A DNA stretch of 64,000 nt, taken from Neisseria mucosa (GTDB taxonomy: Bacteria; Pseudomonadota; Gammaproteobacteria; Burkholderiales; Neisseriaceae). Where the stretch lies: positions 434,001 to 498,000 of the forward strand of contig NZ_CP053939.1 of assembly GCF_013267835.1 (NCBI RefSeq), read 5' to 3'. This document shows positions 48,056-57,881 of this stretch, in pieces. The position numbers and the translations under genes were made by a program. Positions within the stretch are counted from its first letter, which is position 1. Every line of letters starts with the position of its first letter. A model generated the notes under the pieces. It worked only from the letters and a program-made list of their open reading frames with translations, ran no database searches and was not told the origin of the DNA.

Positions 48056-48180
48056 AAAAAAATCCTGTCAAAAAGTGGTATTTTACGCCATTTGTGGCGC
48101 TAAACCTATGTAGGCCGTCTGAAAAATCAGCAGGTAAAGTGTTACAATTAAATATATTCATCAGACAAAGGAGAAAGCTC

Positions 48181-49110
48181 ATGCATCCGATTCAAGAACC
48201 ACGAAATAGCGGCCTTTTACGCGTATCCGACATTCACGAAATCTATTGGGAAGAGTCAGGCAATCCTGATGGACACCCCGTGATTTTCCTGCATGGCGGC
48301 CCCGGAGCAGGCGCATCACCGGCCTGTCGCGGCTTTTTCAATCCAGAACATTTCCGCATCGTCATCATCGACCAACGCGGCTGCGGACGTTCCAAACCGT
48401 ATGCGTGTATCGAAGACAATACTACATGGGATTTGGTTGCCGATATCGAAAAAGTACGCGAAATGCTCGGCATTCAAAAATGGCTGGTTTTCGGCGGCTC
48501 ATGGGGCAGCACCTTGTCGCTGACTTATGCCGAAACCCATCCCGATCGCGTCAGCGGCTTAGTTTTGCGCGGTATTTTCCTATGCAGGCCGTCTGAAATG
48601 GCATGGCTGAACGAAGCAGGCGGCGTCAGCCAAATTTATCCGGCTCAATGGCAAAAATTCATTGCTCCCGTAGCCGAAAACAAACGCAAAACCCTAATCA
48701 AAGCCTACCATGAAATGCTGTTCAGCGAAGATGAAGCCACGCGCCTCAAAGCAGCCAAATCATGGGCAGACTGGGAAAGCTACCTTATTCAGTTTGAACC
48801 CAAAGACGTGGATGAAGACCCGCAAGCCTCCCTTGCCATCGCAAGAATGGAAAACCATTATTTCGTGAACGAAGGCTGGCTGCAGGGCGATAAAGCCATC
48901 TTGGAAAACATCGAAAAAATCCGCCATATTCCAACCATCATCGTCCAAGGCCGCTACGACCTATGCACTCCAATGCAAAGCGCATGGGAACTCTCGCAAG
49001 CCTTCCCTGAAGCAGAATTGAGAATTGTTCAAGCAGGCCACTCTTCTTTTGACCCTTCGCTTTCTGAGGCTTTAGTGGAAGCAGTGGAGGATATTAGAAG
49101 CAAGTTATAA
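48181..49110 (+). CDS. pip: Proline iminopeptidase
   Basis: A cytosolic alpha/beta hydrolase (S33) that removes N-terminal proline; 309 residues starting at 48181 (AAGGAG upstream). Oxyanion-hole HGGPGAGASPACRGFF, nucleophile GGSWGSTLSLTYAETHPDRV (Ser near residue 110) and the catalytic His in VQAGHSSFDPSL are present. An uptake sequence (48586-48597) is translated in frame as RPSE. The last 84 coding bases plus the downstream hairpin are duplicated beyond the CRISPR array at 63197. Confidence 0.95.
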   Translation: MHPIQEPRNSGLLRVSDIHEIYWEESGNPDGHPVIFLHGGPGAGASPACRGFFNPEHFRIVIIDQRGCGRSKPYACIEDNTTWDLVADIEKVREMLGIQKWLVFGGSWGSTLSLTYAETHPDRVSGLVLRGIFLCRPSEMAWLNEAGGVSQIYPAQWQKFIAPVAENKRKTLIKAYHEMLFSEDEATRLKAAKSWADWESYLIQFEPKDVDEDPQASLAIARMENHYFVNEGWLQGDKAILENIEKIRHIPTIIVQGRYDLCTPMQSAWELSQAFPEAELRIVQAGHSSFDPSLSEALVEAVEDIRSKL

Positions 49111-49492
49111 AGGTTAATAAATGACAATGCCGTCTGAAAAAGTTTCAGACGGCATTTTTTATATTTACATATTAAATTTAATATCATATTATCATTGCAT
49201 TTGTATCAATTTGAATTTTTTAGAATTTCAATATGAGCCCCCTAATTTACTACGCCCATTCCGCCCAAGACAAACTCGGCAATCTCTTGCCTTACAAACA
49301 TTGGCAAACCTTGCAAAGCCATTTGGTCAATGTTGGGGAAATAGCGGCGGAGTTTGCTCGGGTATTCGGGGCGCAGGAAATTGCCTACCAAACGGGACAA
49401 CTTCATGACTTAGGGAAATATTCGGAAGCATTTGACCGCCGATTGCATGGTGGCTCTTCAGTTGATCATGCTACTGCCGGAGCCAAGATTGC
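49024..49492. repeat. Left copy of 469-bp direct repeat bracketing the CRISPR-Cas locus
   Basis: It covers the last 28 pip codons and stop, an AT-dialect uptake hairpin (ATGCCGTCTGAA 49127-49138, TTCAGACGGCAT 49144-49155), the AT-rich cas3 promoter region and the first roughly 87 codons of cas3. It aligns with 63197-63664 almost without gaps; the pip-start-to-cas3-ATG distance is 209 bp in both copies. Confidence 0.92.
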
Positions 49493-51521
49493 TGTCGAGC
49501 GTTGGGGAAATGTTATCGGTAAGTTAATGGCGTTTTGCATTGCGGGGCATCATGCGGGGTTAGCTAATGGATGTGGTGAGGGCGATAACCGCAGTACTTT
49601 GAAACAGCGTCTAGCTTTACAATTTGACGAAGATATTCCCGCTCTCGATAACTTGTGGCAACAAGAAATCAAGCTTCCTCAAAACCTGTCCGCACCGCCA
49701 CTCAAAGCCGACGCGCATCATCCTTTTTTCTCCTACGCCTTTTTCACCCGAATGCTCTATTCCTGCTTGGTGGATGCCGATTATCTTGACACCGAAGCCT
49801 TTTATTCAAACCTAGAAAACAAAATTGCCGAACGCGGCGGTTCCCCCGATTTAAACGCCTTACAACGCAATTTCAATCAATTTATCAACGATTTCAGACG
49901 ACGTATCGCCCAAGCTTCAGAGCAAACCGAAGCCGAAAAACGTAATGCCGCTTTAAACCGCCTGCGCAGCGAAATCCTCGATCATGCCGTAGAACAAGCG
50001 GCACAACCGCAAGGGCTGTTCACTCTCACGGTGCCGACCGGCGGCGGTAAAACTTTCACCTCCATGGCATTTGCGCTGGAACACGCCAAACGGCACGGCA
50101 TGCGGCGCGTGATTTACGTCATCCCATTCACCAGCATCATCGAACAAAATGCCGCCGAATTCCGCAAAGCCTTTGGTGAATTGGGCGAACAAGCCGTGTT
50201 GGAACACCACAGCACCTTCGACGACGGCAAACTGCAAAATGAAGCCACCAAAGACAAATTGCGCCTCGCCTCGGAAAACTGGGATGCGCCGATTGTCGTG
50301 ACCACCGCCGTGCAATTCTTCGAATCCCTCTTTGCCGACCGCTCCTCGCGCTGTCGCAAGCTGCACAACATTGCAGGCTCCGTCATCATCCTCGACGAAG
50401 CGCAAATGCTACCGCTCAATCTTTTGCTGCCCATCATGCAAGCCATCAAAGAATTGGCGCAAAACTATCATTGCTCTGTCGTTATGTGCACCGCCACCCA
50501 GCCAGCAGTGCAAGCCGAAAACGGCTTCTATCGCGGCTTTGAAAACGTGCGCGAAATCGCTCCAAAACCGACCGCACTTTTCGAAAAACTGCGCCGCACT
50601 ACCGTGCAACACATTGGCACACAAACCGATGCCGACCTGCTCGCCAAACTCGCCGAACACCCGCAAATGCTCGTCATCGTCAATAACCGTCGCCACGCCC
50701 GCAGCCTGTACGACCAAGCCAAACACCTTGACGGCACGTTCCACCTGACTACCTTAATGTGTGCCAAACACCGCAGCCAAAAACTCGATGAAATCCGAGG
50801 CCGTCTGAAAAACGGCGAACCCTGCCGCGTTATCGCTACCTCCTTAATCGAAGCCGGCGTTGATGTCGATTTTCCGCTGGTGATGCGCGCCGAAGCAGGT
50901 TTAGACAGCGTTGCCCAAGCCGCAGGGCGATGCAACCGCGAAGGCAAAAGGCCGTCTGAAAGCAGCTTTGTCTGGATATTCGCGCCCGAAGAACAATGGA
51001 AAGCTCCGCCCGAACTTGCCACCCAAGCCGCCGTTATGCGACTGACTGCCGACAGCTTTTCAGACGACCTCTTATCCACCCAAGCCGTCGCCGCCTATTT
51101 TGCCGAGCTTTATCAATTAAAAGGCAGTGAACTGGACAATAAAAAAATTCTGAAAATGCACAACGATACAGGGCAAAGCCTTGATTTTCCATTCCAAACC
51201 GTCGCCGACAAGTTCCGCATGATTGAAAGCCATATGCAGCCGCTGATTATTCCGTTTGATGGTGAGGCCGAAAACCTCATTAGCAGCCTGCACCACGCCG
51301 ACCACATCGGCGGACTGCTACGCAAACTGCAACCCTATACCGTCCAAATCCCCGAAAAAGCCCTCGCCGCTTTATATAAAGCAGGACGTATCGAACCGAT
51401 TAACGAGAAAAACTTCGGCAAACAGTTTTATAAGCTGATTGGGCTGGATTTATATGATGAGGTGGCGGGGCTTTCTTGGGAGGATACGGAGTTTTTGAAG
51501 GGCGAGAGTTTGGTTTTTTGA
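49233..51521 (+). CDS. cas3: CRISPR-associated nuclease-helicase Cas3 (type I-C)
   Basis: Degrades the target DNA strand after Cascade recruitment; 762 residues. The N-terminal HD nuclease shows LHDLGKYSEAFDRRL (about residue 58), DHATAGAK and FCIAGHHAGLANG. The SF2 helicase shows VPTGGGKTFTSMAFALEHA (about residue 266), SVIILDEAQMLPL as motif II (DEAQ), and ATSLIEAGVDVDFPLVMRAEAG...AAGRCNREG as motifs V-VI. It contains a Pasteurellaceae-type ACCGCACTT (50571-50579) and a mucosa-type uptake sequence (51059-51070). First gene of the operon; SIR2 follows 96 bp later. Confidence 0.96.
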   Translation: MSPLIYYAHSAQDKLGNLLPYKHWQTLQSHLVNVGEIAAEFARVFGAQEIAYQTGQLHDLGKYSEAFDRRLHGGSSVDHATAGAKIAVERWGNVIGKLMAFCIAGHHAGLANGCGEGDNRSTLKQRLALQFDEDIPALDNLWQQEIKLPQNLSAPPLKADAHHPFFSYAFFTRMLYSCLVDADYLDTEAFYSNLENKIAERGGSPDLNALQRNFNQFINDFRRRIAQASEQTEAEKRNAALNRLRSEILDHAVEQAAQPQGLFTLTVPTGGGKTFTSMAFALEHAKRHGMRRVIYVIPFTSIIEQNAAEFRKAFGELGEQAVLEHHSTFDDGKLQNEATKDKLRLASENWDAPIVVTTAVQFFESLFADRSSRCRKLHNIAGSVIILDEAQMLPLNLLLPIMQAIKELAQNYHCSVVMCTATQPAVQAENGFYRGFENVREIAPKPTALFEKLRRTTVQHIGTQTDADLLAKLAEHPQMLVIVNNRRHARSLYDQAKHLDGTFHLTTLMCAKHRSQKLDEIRGRLKNGEPCRVIATSLIEAGVDVDFPLVMRAEAGLDSVAQAAGRCNREGKRPSESSFVWIFAPEEQWKAPPELATQAAVMRLTADSFSDDLLSTQAVAAYFAELYQLKGSELDNKKILKMHNDTGQSLDFPFQTVADKFRMIESHMQPLIIPFDGEAENLISSLHHADHIGGLLRKLQPYTVQIPEKALAALYKAGRIEPINEKNFGKQFYKLIGLDLYDEVAGLSWEDTEFLKGESLVF

Positions 51522-51617
51522 TTTTAATAATTTAAATTCCTTAGAAGTTAATTTTTTAAATATACAAGAGTAATATGCTATCAACACAAAAAATGGATGC
51601 AGGAGAAAGCGTAAAAA

Positions 51618-52667
51618 ATGAATAACACAGAACTTGATGATTTAAAAAGATGGCTGCAAACGATCTTTACAGATAAGTTAGTAATTATTGTTGGTTCAGG
51701 TCTATCTTGTGCGGAAGGCTTGCCTAGCATGTGGCATCTAGGTAAGAGATTGAAACAGGAGATACCTAGCAAAATCTCCGATGAAAATTTGAAAACTTGG
51801 AATGAGATCGAAGCCTGCCTTGAATCAGACGGATTAGAAGGTGCTTTATTAAAGCATCCAGCTAATGATGAAATCGAATCAGCAATAATCAAAATAACAG
51901 CTGAATATGTTTTAAATGAAGAACAAAAAGCGATGAATAGATGTATTTCTGAAAATAAAAAGCTCAAATTCTCCTATTTATTGCCTCATATTTCAGCATG
52001 CACCCCTAAGACAGCTCGTGTGATTACAACAAATTACGATAGATTGATTGAATTTGCCGCTGAGTATGAGGATTGGGGTGTTGATTCGATGATGGTCGGA
52101 CGATACTGGGGAAAGCATAATCCTGATTTAAGTGCAAAATTATTAGTTGAAGATATTGTTGCAAAAGGAAAAACGCTAAAGCTTGTTTATCGCAACCATA
52201 TTAAAATTTATAAACCACATGGCAGTTTAGATTGGTTTATGGCTGGAGATACTCCAATGACTAGTTGCATAGGCACAATGGAAGAACCGTTAATTATTAC
52301 GCCTGGTGTTGGTAAGTATAAAAAGGGATATGAGCAACCATTTGATGCTCATCGAGAACAAGGGAATAGAGCAATTGATGACGCTTCTGCAATTTTATGT
52401 ATTGGCTATGGTTTCAATGATGATCATCTTCAAACGCATCTGACCACTCGGATTAAAAGCGGTATTAAAACATTAATATTAACGAAGACCTTATCAGATA
52501 ATGCACGAGAAGTGGTTAAAGCATCATCAAATTGTAAGGCTCTTATTCTTAATGAAAATCCACGAGGTACTATTGTTGTCAGTAACTCAGAATATGCGTT
52601 TATTCCTGATGTGAACTGGTGGGATATTGAATATTTTGTGAAAGAGGTTTTAGAAAATGGAAATTAA
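51618..52667 (+). CDS. SIR2-domain NADase-type defence effector
   Basis: 349 residues, AT-rich. The SIR2 Rossmann core shows VIIVGSGLSCAEGLPSMWHLG (about residues 23-42), the catalytic Asn region TTNYDRLIEFAAEYED (about 136) and the catalytic His in KPHGSLDWFMAGD (about 200), plus a closing ILCIGYGFNDDHLQTHL. It overlaps the HerA-type gene by 11 nt. In SIR2-HerA phage defence the pair forms a complex that depletes NAD+ or cuts DNA on infection; that role is inferred by family. AGGAG is 13 nt upstream. A 16-codon leader ORF (51575-51625) overlaps its start. Confidence 0.9.
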   Translation: MNNTELDDLKRWLQTIFTDKLVIIVGSGLSCAEGLPSMWHLGKRLKQEIPSKISDENLKTWNEIEACLESDGLEGALLKHPANDEIESAIIKITAEYVLNEEQKAMNRCISENKKLKFSYLLPHISACTPKTARVITTNYDRLIEFAAEYEDWGVDSMMVGRYWGKHNPDLSAKLLVEDIVAKGKTLKLVYRNHIKIYKPHGSLDWFMAGDTPMTSCIGTMEEPLIITPGVGKYKKGYEQPFDAHREQGNRAIDDASAILCIGYGFNDDHLQTHLTTRIKSGIKTLILTKTLSDNAREVVKASSNCKALILNENPRGTIVVSNSEYAFIPDVNWWDIEYFVKEVLENGN

Positions 52668-54405
52668 AAAATTAAATTTTGAAGACAAAGACCAACTTGG
52701 AAGAGTCGTAACGGTAGATACAAGTCGGGTTTTGATTTCTGTCGAAGAGCATGAACAAATGACCAGCATTGCTGTTGGTAATTTGATTGCAATCAATGGT
52801 AGGACAGCTAATGAGTTCCTCATCGGAATCATTGAACGGGTAACGCGATCAATTAGTGAAAAATTACTTTTGGATGAAACATCTGATGATGGTTCAATTC
52901 CGTTAGGAGAAAGTCAAGATGATTTTATTAGGGCTGTTCTGATTGGAACTTACAGGAAAGTTGATGGGAGTTTAAGTAATACATTTAAACGTGGTGCGGA
53001 TTGCTTTCCTCAAATTGATAAAACTTGCTTTCATCTTAGTGGCAGCAATTTGCAATTATTTATGAACCTGTTATCAGTCAATGTAGCAGAAAACGAACGA
53101 TTGGCATTAGGTCATTTTATGGCTGATGAAACAGCGGTAGCGGTAGCGAATGGCGATAAGTTCTTTCAACGGCACGCTGCTATTTTAGGTAGTACTGGTT
53201 CTGGTAAAAGTTGGTCTGTTGCTTTGATTTTAGAAAGAGCAGCCGCATTAAAATCGGCTAATCTTATCGTTTTCGATATGCATGGAGAATACTCGACTTT
53301 GTGTGACGGAGAAAATCCAATTGCGCAGCAATATCATATTGCAGGACCAGGAGATTTAGACGGTTCAAATCCGAATAGTCTGTTTATACCTTACTGGTTG
53401 TTAAACAGAGAAGAAATGCTGGCTTTGATTCTTGACCGAAGTGATGATAATGCACCAAATCAGGCAGCAAGGTTTACCGAACATGTCCGTACTTTAAAAG
53501 AGCAGACCTTACAAAGTGAAGGAAAAATGGAGATGCTTGAGACATTTACAGTGGATTCACCCATTCCTTATGATATTAACTCTTTATTGGATGAATTGAA
53601 TAAAGATGATACAGGTACAAAAACTGGCGCAAGTGGAAAAGAAGTAAAAGGAGATTGGAATGGTAGATTGACGAGATTCATAGGTCGTCTGAAAGCCAAA
53701 ATTGATGATAGACGTTGCGGATTTATGTTTCAGCCTCCTAAAAAATGTAATGCTTACGACTGGTTAGAAGAGATGCTGATGAAGTTGTTTTCTGTTTCAG
53801 AGAGTCAAAGAGGGATTAAAATCATTGATTTCTCTGAAGTTCCGTCAGATGTATTGCCAATTATTACAGGTGTTCTCGCTCGCTTGTTATATAACATTCA
53901 ATTCTGGATGGATAAAGATGCACGACACCCATTAACTATTGTTTGTGATGAAGCGCATTTATATCTTCCGGTTCGTGATGCAGCAGAGGCAGCAGAAAAA
54001 CGTGCATTAGAAGCCTTTGAACGTATTGCAAAAGAAGGCAGAAAATACGGTGTATCTTTATTAGTTGTTAGCCAGCGTCCTTCGGATGTTAGTCGGACAA
54101 TTCTCAGTCAATGCAATAATTTCTTGGTTCTTCGCTTAACAAATGATCAAGATCAAAGTGTTGTGAAACGGTTGTTACCTGAATCAATGGTAGGAATTAC
54201 AGATATTTTGCCATTGCTTGATTTAGGTGAAGCATTGTTATTAGGAGATTCAATTTTACTTCCTACAAGAATTAAACTTGATAAACCTACAATAGCTCCT
54301 GAAAGCGCAACGCGACAATTTTGGAGTGATTGGGCAAACCAAGAACCAAAACCGGATGCCGTATCAAAAGCTGTTGAAGCACTACGCCGACAAGTTCGAG
54401 CATAA
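52657..54405 (+). CDS. HerA-type ATPase, partner of SIR2
   Basis: 582 residues. An N-terminal HAS-barrel (QLGRVVTVDTSRVLISVEEHEQM...IGIIERVTR, about residues 12-65) is followed by the FtsK/HerA motor: Walker A ILGSTGSGKSWSVAL (about 178), FDMHGEYSTL, Walker B LTIVCDEAHLYLP (about 427-436) and the sensor/Arg-finger-like VVSQRPSDVSRTILSQCNNFLVLRL. It is expected to form a hexamer scaffolding SIR2. AT-rich, with one mucosa-dialect uptake sequence inside (53682-53693), so it has spent time in Neisseria. Confidence 0.92.
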   Translation: MEIKKLNFEDKDQLGRVVTVDTSRVLISVEEHEQMTSIAVGNLIAINGRTANEFLIGIIERVTRSISEKLLLDETSDDGSIPLGESQDDFIRAVLIGTYRKVDGSLSNTFKRGADCFPQIDKTCFHLSGSNLQLFMNLLSVNVAENERLALGHFMADETAVAVANGDKFFQRHAAILGSTGSGKSWSVALILERAAALKSANLIVFDMHGEYSTLCDGENPIAQQYHIAGPGDLDGSNPNSLFIPYWLLNREEMLALILDRSDDNAPNQAARFTEHVRTLKEQTLQSEGKMEMLETFTVDSPIPYDINSLLDELNKDDTGTKTGASGKEVKGDWNGRLTRFIGRLKAKIDDRRCGFMFQPPKKCNAYDWLEEMLMKLFSVSESQRGIKIIDFSEVPSDVLPIITGVLARLLYNIQFWMDKDARHPLTIVCDEAHLYLPVRDAAEAAEKRALEAFERIAKEGRKYGVSLLVVSQRPSDVSRTILSQCNNFLVLRLTNDQDQSVVKRLLPESMVGITDILPLLDLGEALLLGDSILLPTRIKLDKPTIAPESATRQFWSDWANQEPKPDAVSKAVEALRRQVRA

Positions 54406-54408
54406 CAC

Positions 54409-54512
54409 GTGGTCTGAAACCTTTTCGCACTTAACCGTGCGTGGATTGAAACTAAAGTAGTTAGATTAGTCAGCTAATCCGCCCCTTCTTTATGAAGGGG
54501 CGTGTGTACAAC
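54409..54512 (+). ncRNA. Degenerate mini-CRISPR (two repeat-like hairpins) in the herA-cas5 gap
   Basis: Repeat-like 1 (54422-54452) has stem CGCAC/GTGCG and tail TGGATTGAAAC; its last 16 nt, GTGCGTGGATTGAAAC, equal the canonical I-C repeat end as I remember it. A 27-nt pseudo-spacer (54453-54479) contains the hairpin GATTAG-TCAG-CTAATC. Repeat-like 2 (54480-54512) has stem CGCCCCTTC/GAAGGGGCG and tail TGTGTACAAC, close to the resident array tail TGTGTTGAAAC. A further repeat-tail-like GTGGTCTGAAAC ends at 54420. It could be a regulatory crRNA or antitoxin RNA, or a fossil array. Confidence 0.55.
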
Positions 54513-54527
54513 AAAAAGGAGAACCAA

Positions 54528-55202
54528 ATGAACCAAATCCGCCTACACGTTTGGGGCGATTATGCCTGCTTTACCCGTCCGGAGATGAAGGTGGAGCGGG
54601 TGTCTTATGATGTCATCACGCCGTCGGCGGCGCGCGGGATTTTGGCGGCGGTGCATTGGAAGCCGGCGATTCGGTGGGTGATAGACCGCATTTATGTGTT
54701 GAAACCGATTCGGTTTGAGTCGGTGCGGCGCAATGAGTTGGGTGGCAAGATTTCAGTGGGTAAGGTCAGCGGTGCGATGAAGCGCAAGAGCGTTGCCGAT
54801 TTATATACGCTGATTGAAGATGACCGCCAGCAGCGCGCGGCGACGGTGCTTAAAGACGTGGCTTATGTGATTGAAGCCCATGCGGTGCTGACGGCAAAAG
54901 CGGGGGCGGATGAGACCGTTACCAAGCATATCGAGATGTTCAAACGCCGTGCGAAAAAGGGGCAATGCTTTCAGCAGCCTTGTTTGGGCGTACGTGAATT
55001 TCCTGCCGATTTTGCGTTGATTGACGAGGGCGAGCCGTTGCCGCCGTCAGCGTTATTGGAAAACGAGGCAAACCGCAATTTAGGCTGGATGCTGCACGAT
55101 ATTGATTTTGACCACGGCAACACGCCGCATTTTTTCCGCGCGGAAATGAAAGACGGCGTGATTGATGTGCCGTCGTTTTACGCCGAGGAGGTAAAAGCAT
55201 GA
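54528..55202 (+). CDS. cas5: Cas5 (Cas5d/Cas5c), type I-C crRNA endonuclease
   Basis: 224 residues from the ATG at 54528, with AAAGGAG (54516-54522) well placed; the in-frame ATG at 54492 lies inside a hairpin and is less likely. RAMP fold: RLHVWGDYACFTRPEMKVERVSYDVITPSAARGILAAVHWKP. In type I-C, which lacks Cas6, Cas5 cuts the repeat hairpin to make crRNA. It ends FYAEEVKA and overlaps cas8c by 4 nt. Confidence 0.94.
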   Translation: MNQIRLHVWGDYACFTRPEMKVERVSYDVITPSAARGILAAVHWKPAIRWVIDRIYVLKPIRFESVRRNELGGKISVGKVSGAMKRKSVADLYTLIEDDRQQRAATVLKDVAYVIEAHAVLTAKAGADETVTKHIEMFKRRAKKGQCFQQPCLGVREFPADFALIDEGEPLPPSALLENEANRNLGWMLHDIDFDHGNTPHFFRAEMKDGVIDVPSFYAEEVKA

Positions 55203-56977
55203 TTCTTGCGTCCCTTGCCCGCTATTACCGCCGTTTGGCAGCAGAAACCGATGACATGGGCAACCCGAAAGTGCCGCCTTATGGTTTTAGCGAGGAGAAA
55301 ATCGGCTGGATTTTGGTATTGGATAAAGAAGGTCGTCTGAAAACCGTGGTGCCGAATCTAACTGCCGATAAAAAACCGCAGCCGAAGTTGATGAGCGTGC
55401 CTCGCCCCGAAAAACGCACGTCGGGCATCAAGCCGAATTTTTTGTGGGATAAAACCGCCTACGCGCTTGGCGTAGAAGCCAATAAAAACAAAGCTGAAGC
55501 CAAAGAAAAACCGTTTACGTCGTCTGAAAAAACTTTTGATGCCTTCACGCAATACCATCTCGATTTACTGCAAAACAGCGACGATGAAGGCTTACAAGCC
55601 TTGTGCCGTTTTCTGCAAAACTGGCAGCCTGATAATTTCGCTACCGAAAATCTGCCTGCCGAAATGCTTGATGCCAATATTGCATTTTCTTTTGAAAAAA
55701 CGACCGCTTGTATTCATAAACGAGAAGCAGCACAGACCATATGGGCTAACTGTCTGAAAAGTGATGAGGCTGAAGAAGGCTTGTGCCTGATTAGCGGCGA
55801 CACCGCCCCGATTGCACGGCTGCATCCGGCGATTAAAGGCGTATTTGGCGGGCAAAGTTCCGGCGGTTCGATTATTTCGTTTAACAAAGAAGCCTTTGCC
55901 TCTTTTGGCAAGGAGCAAGGCGCAAATGCGCCTGTTTCCGAACAATCCGCCTTTGCCTACACCACCGCGCTGAACTATCTGTTGCGTCGCGAAAATAATC
56001 ACTGTCTGACCATCGGTGATGCCAGCACGGTCTTTTGGGCGGAAGCAGACGATAGCTCAACTGCGCAGGCTGCCGAGGGCTTCTTTGCGCAAGTATTCAC
56101 GCCACCGGATGACGAACAAGAAAGTGCCAAAGTTTTCAACGTATTGGAACAAATCGGCAAAGGTCGCCCGCTACAAGAAATTGCGCCCGAACTCTCTCCC
56201 AATACCCGTTTTTATATCTTAGGGCTTGCCCCCAATGCCGCGCGGATTTCTGTTCGGTTCTGGCTGGACACCACGTTTGGACAGTTGGCGGAAAATTTGG
56301 CGCAGCATTGGCAAGATTTAGCCCTTGAGCCTTGCGCGTGGAAAACGCCGCCGTCTATTTGGCGGCTCTTGTTGCAAACTGCCGTGCTGGGCAAAAGCGA
56401 AAATATCTCGCCCGTATTGGCAGGCGAAATGACCCGCGCCGTGATTTGCGGCACGCCGTACCCATTAAGTTTGCTGTCGCAACTGATTACCCGAATCCGC
56501 GCCGACGGCGATGTAAACGGCCTGCGCGTGGCAATGATGAAAGCCGTATTACAGCGGCGTTTTAGAAAAGGTTTTATTGAAGAAGGAGTTCCTATGAGTT
56601 TGAACAATGAAAGCCCGAATCGCGCCTATCTTTTAGGGCGGCTGTTTGCCGTGTTGGAGCGCATTCAATATCAGGCGTTGGGCGAGTTAAACGCAGGTAT
56701 TGCCGACCGCTATTACGGCTCTGCCTCCGCCGTGCCGTTTTCTGTTTTTCCGCGCCTTTTGTCGGGCGCAAAACACCATTTATCGCGCTTGCGTAAAGAC
56801 AAAGCCGGTATGGCAGTGAATTTGGATAAAGATTTGGGCGAAATCATTGCCAAACTGCCCGAAACCTTTCCACGCCATTTGAGCATTGACGAGCAAGGCC
56901 GCTTCGCCATCGGCTATTACCATCAAAAACAAAGCTATTTTGCTAAAAAAGAAACCGCTGAAACCATTGAAAACTAA
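55199..56977 (+). CDS. cas8c: Cas8c (Csd1), type I-C Cascade large subunit
   Basis: 592 residues. Recognises the PAM and helps form the R-loop; internal initiation in this gene is known to yield Cas11c in I-C systems. Csd1 features include [79 protein letters not shown] and [21 protein letters not shown]. An internal AGAAGGAG before ATGAGTTTG (56594) could start Cas11c of about 127 residues. It carries a mucosa-type uptake sequence (55330-55341) and a Pasteurellaceae ACCGCTTGT (55703-55711). Confidence 0.95.
   Translation: MILASLARYYRRLAAETDDMGNPKVPPYGFSEEKIGWILVLDKEGRLKTVVPNLTADKKPQPKLMSVPRPEKRTSGIKPNFLWDKTAYALGVEANKNKAEAKEKPFTSSEKTFDAFTQYHLDLLQNSDDEGLQALCRFLQNWQPDNFATENLPAEMLDANIAFSFEKTTACIHKREAAQTIWANCLKSDEAEEGLCLISGDTAPIARLHPAIKGVFGGQSSGGSIISFNKEAFASFGKEQGANAPVSEQSAFAYTTALNYLLRRENNHCLTIGDASTVFWAEADDSSTAQAAEGFFAQVFTPPDDEQESAKVFNVLEQIGKGRPLQEIAPELSPNTRFYILGLAPNAARISVRFWLDTTFGQLAENLAQHWQDLALEPCAWKTPPSIWRLLLQTAVLGKSENISPVLAGEMTRAVICGTPYPLSLLSQLITRIRADGDVNGLRVAMMKAVLQRRFRKGFIEEGVPMSLNNESPNRAYLLGRLFAVLERIQYQALGELNAGIADRYYGSASAVPFSVFPRLLSGAKHHLSRLRKDKAGMAVNLDKDLGEIIAKLPETFPRHLSIDEQGRFAIGYYHQKQSYFAKKETAETIEN
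56594..56977 (+). CDS. Possible internally initiated Cas11c small subunit
   Basis: In frame within cas8c, ATG at 56594 is preceded by AAGAAGGAG (56580-56588) with a 5-nt gap and begins [20 protein letters not shown]. This gives 127 residues corresponding to the C-terminal helical domain of Cas8c. Cas11c production from an internal start is established for several type I-C systems. Its use here is inference from the strong Shine-Dalgarno sequence. Confidence 0.6.
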   Translation: MSLNNESPNRAYLLGRLFAVLERIQYQALGELNAGIADRYYGSASAVPFSVFPRLLSGAKHHLSRLRKDKAGMAVNLDKDLGEIIAKLPETFPRHLSIDEQGRFAIGYYHQKQSYFAKKETAETIEN

Positions 56978-56988
56978 GGAGCCAGAAA

Positions 56989-57855
56989 ATGTCTGCCATT
57001 CAAAACCGCTATGAATTTGTTTACTTTTTTGATGTCACTAACGGCAACCCCAACGGCGATCCCGATGCGGGCAATATGCCGCGCCTTGATCCCGAATCCA
57101 GTAAAGGCTTGGTAACCGATGTCTGCCTGAAACGAAAAATCCGTAATTTTGTGGAAATCAGCAGCGAAAACGAAGCCGGTTACGAAATCTACGTGAAAGA
57201 AAAAAGCGTGTTAAACCTGCAAAACAAACGCGCTTATGAAGCACTCGGCATTGAATCTGAAGCCAAAAAACTGCCCAAAGACGAAGCCAAAGCCCGCGAC
57301 ATTACCGCGTGGATGTGTAAAAACTTCTTCGATATCCGCACCTTCGGCGCCGTGATGACCACCGAAGTCAACAGCGGGCAAGTGCGCGGCCCGGTGCAAC
57401 TGGCGTTTGCACAATCCATCGACCCGATTGTGCCGTTGGAAGTTTCCATCACCCGCATGGCGGTAACCAATGAAAAAGACTTGGAAAAAGAACGCACCAT
57501 GGGGCGCAAATACATCGTCCCTTACGCGCTCTACCGCGTGCACGGCTTTATCTCCGCCAACCTTGCCGCCAAAACCGGTTTTTCAGACGACGACTTAGTC
57601 AAACTCTGGCAAGCCCTGACGTTGATGTTTGAACACGACCGCTCCGCCGCCCGTGGCGAAATGGCGGCACGCAAACTGATCGTTTTCAAACACGACAGCG
57701 CACTCGGCAGCCAGCCTGCACATAAACTGTTTGACGCCGTGAAAGTCGAACGCGTAAACGGCGAATCAGGTACGCCTGCAAGTGGTTTTGGCGATTATAA
57801 AATCAGCGTGGTTTCAGACGGCCTAAATGGCGTGAGTGTGGAAGAGTATTTGTAA
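56989..57855 (+). CDS. cas7: Cas7 (Csd2), type I-C Cascade backbone
   Basis: 288 residues; polymerises along the crRNA. Csd2 features: [83 protein letters not shown], and [29 protein letters not shown]. It lies 11 bp after cas8c, with AAGGAG upstream. It contains one AG-type uptake sequence near its end. Confidence 0.96.
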   Translation: MSAIQNRYEFVYFFDVTNGNPNGDPDAGNMPRLDPESSKGLVTDVCLKRKIRNFVEISSENEAGYEIYVKEKSVLNLQNKRAYEALGIESEAKKLPKDEAKARDITAWMCKNFFDIRTFGAVMTTEVNSGQVRGPVQLAFAQSIDPIVPLEVSITRMAVTNEKDLEKERTMGRKYIVPYALYRVHGFISANLAAKTGFSDDDLVKLWQALTLMFEHDRSAARGEMAARKLIVFKHDSALGSQPAHKLFDAVKVERVNGESGTPASGFGDYKISVVSDGLNGVSVEEYL

Positions 57856-57881
57856 GTTTTTAATAAATCAGGAGTAACGAT

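Noticed and set aside
54453..54479. A match of the mini-CRISPR pseudo-spacer to the SIR2 or cas3 promoter
   Set aside because: Only scattered short similarities (for example AGTTA followed by ATT) were seen by eye. They are not enough to claim a target.
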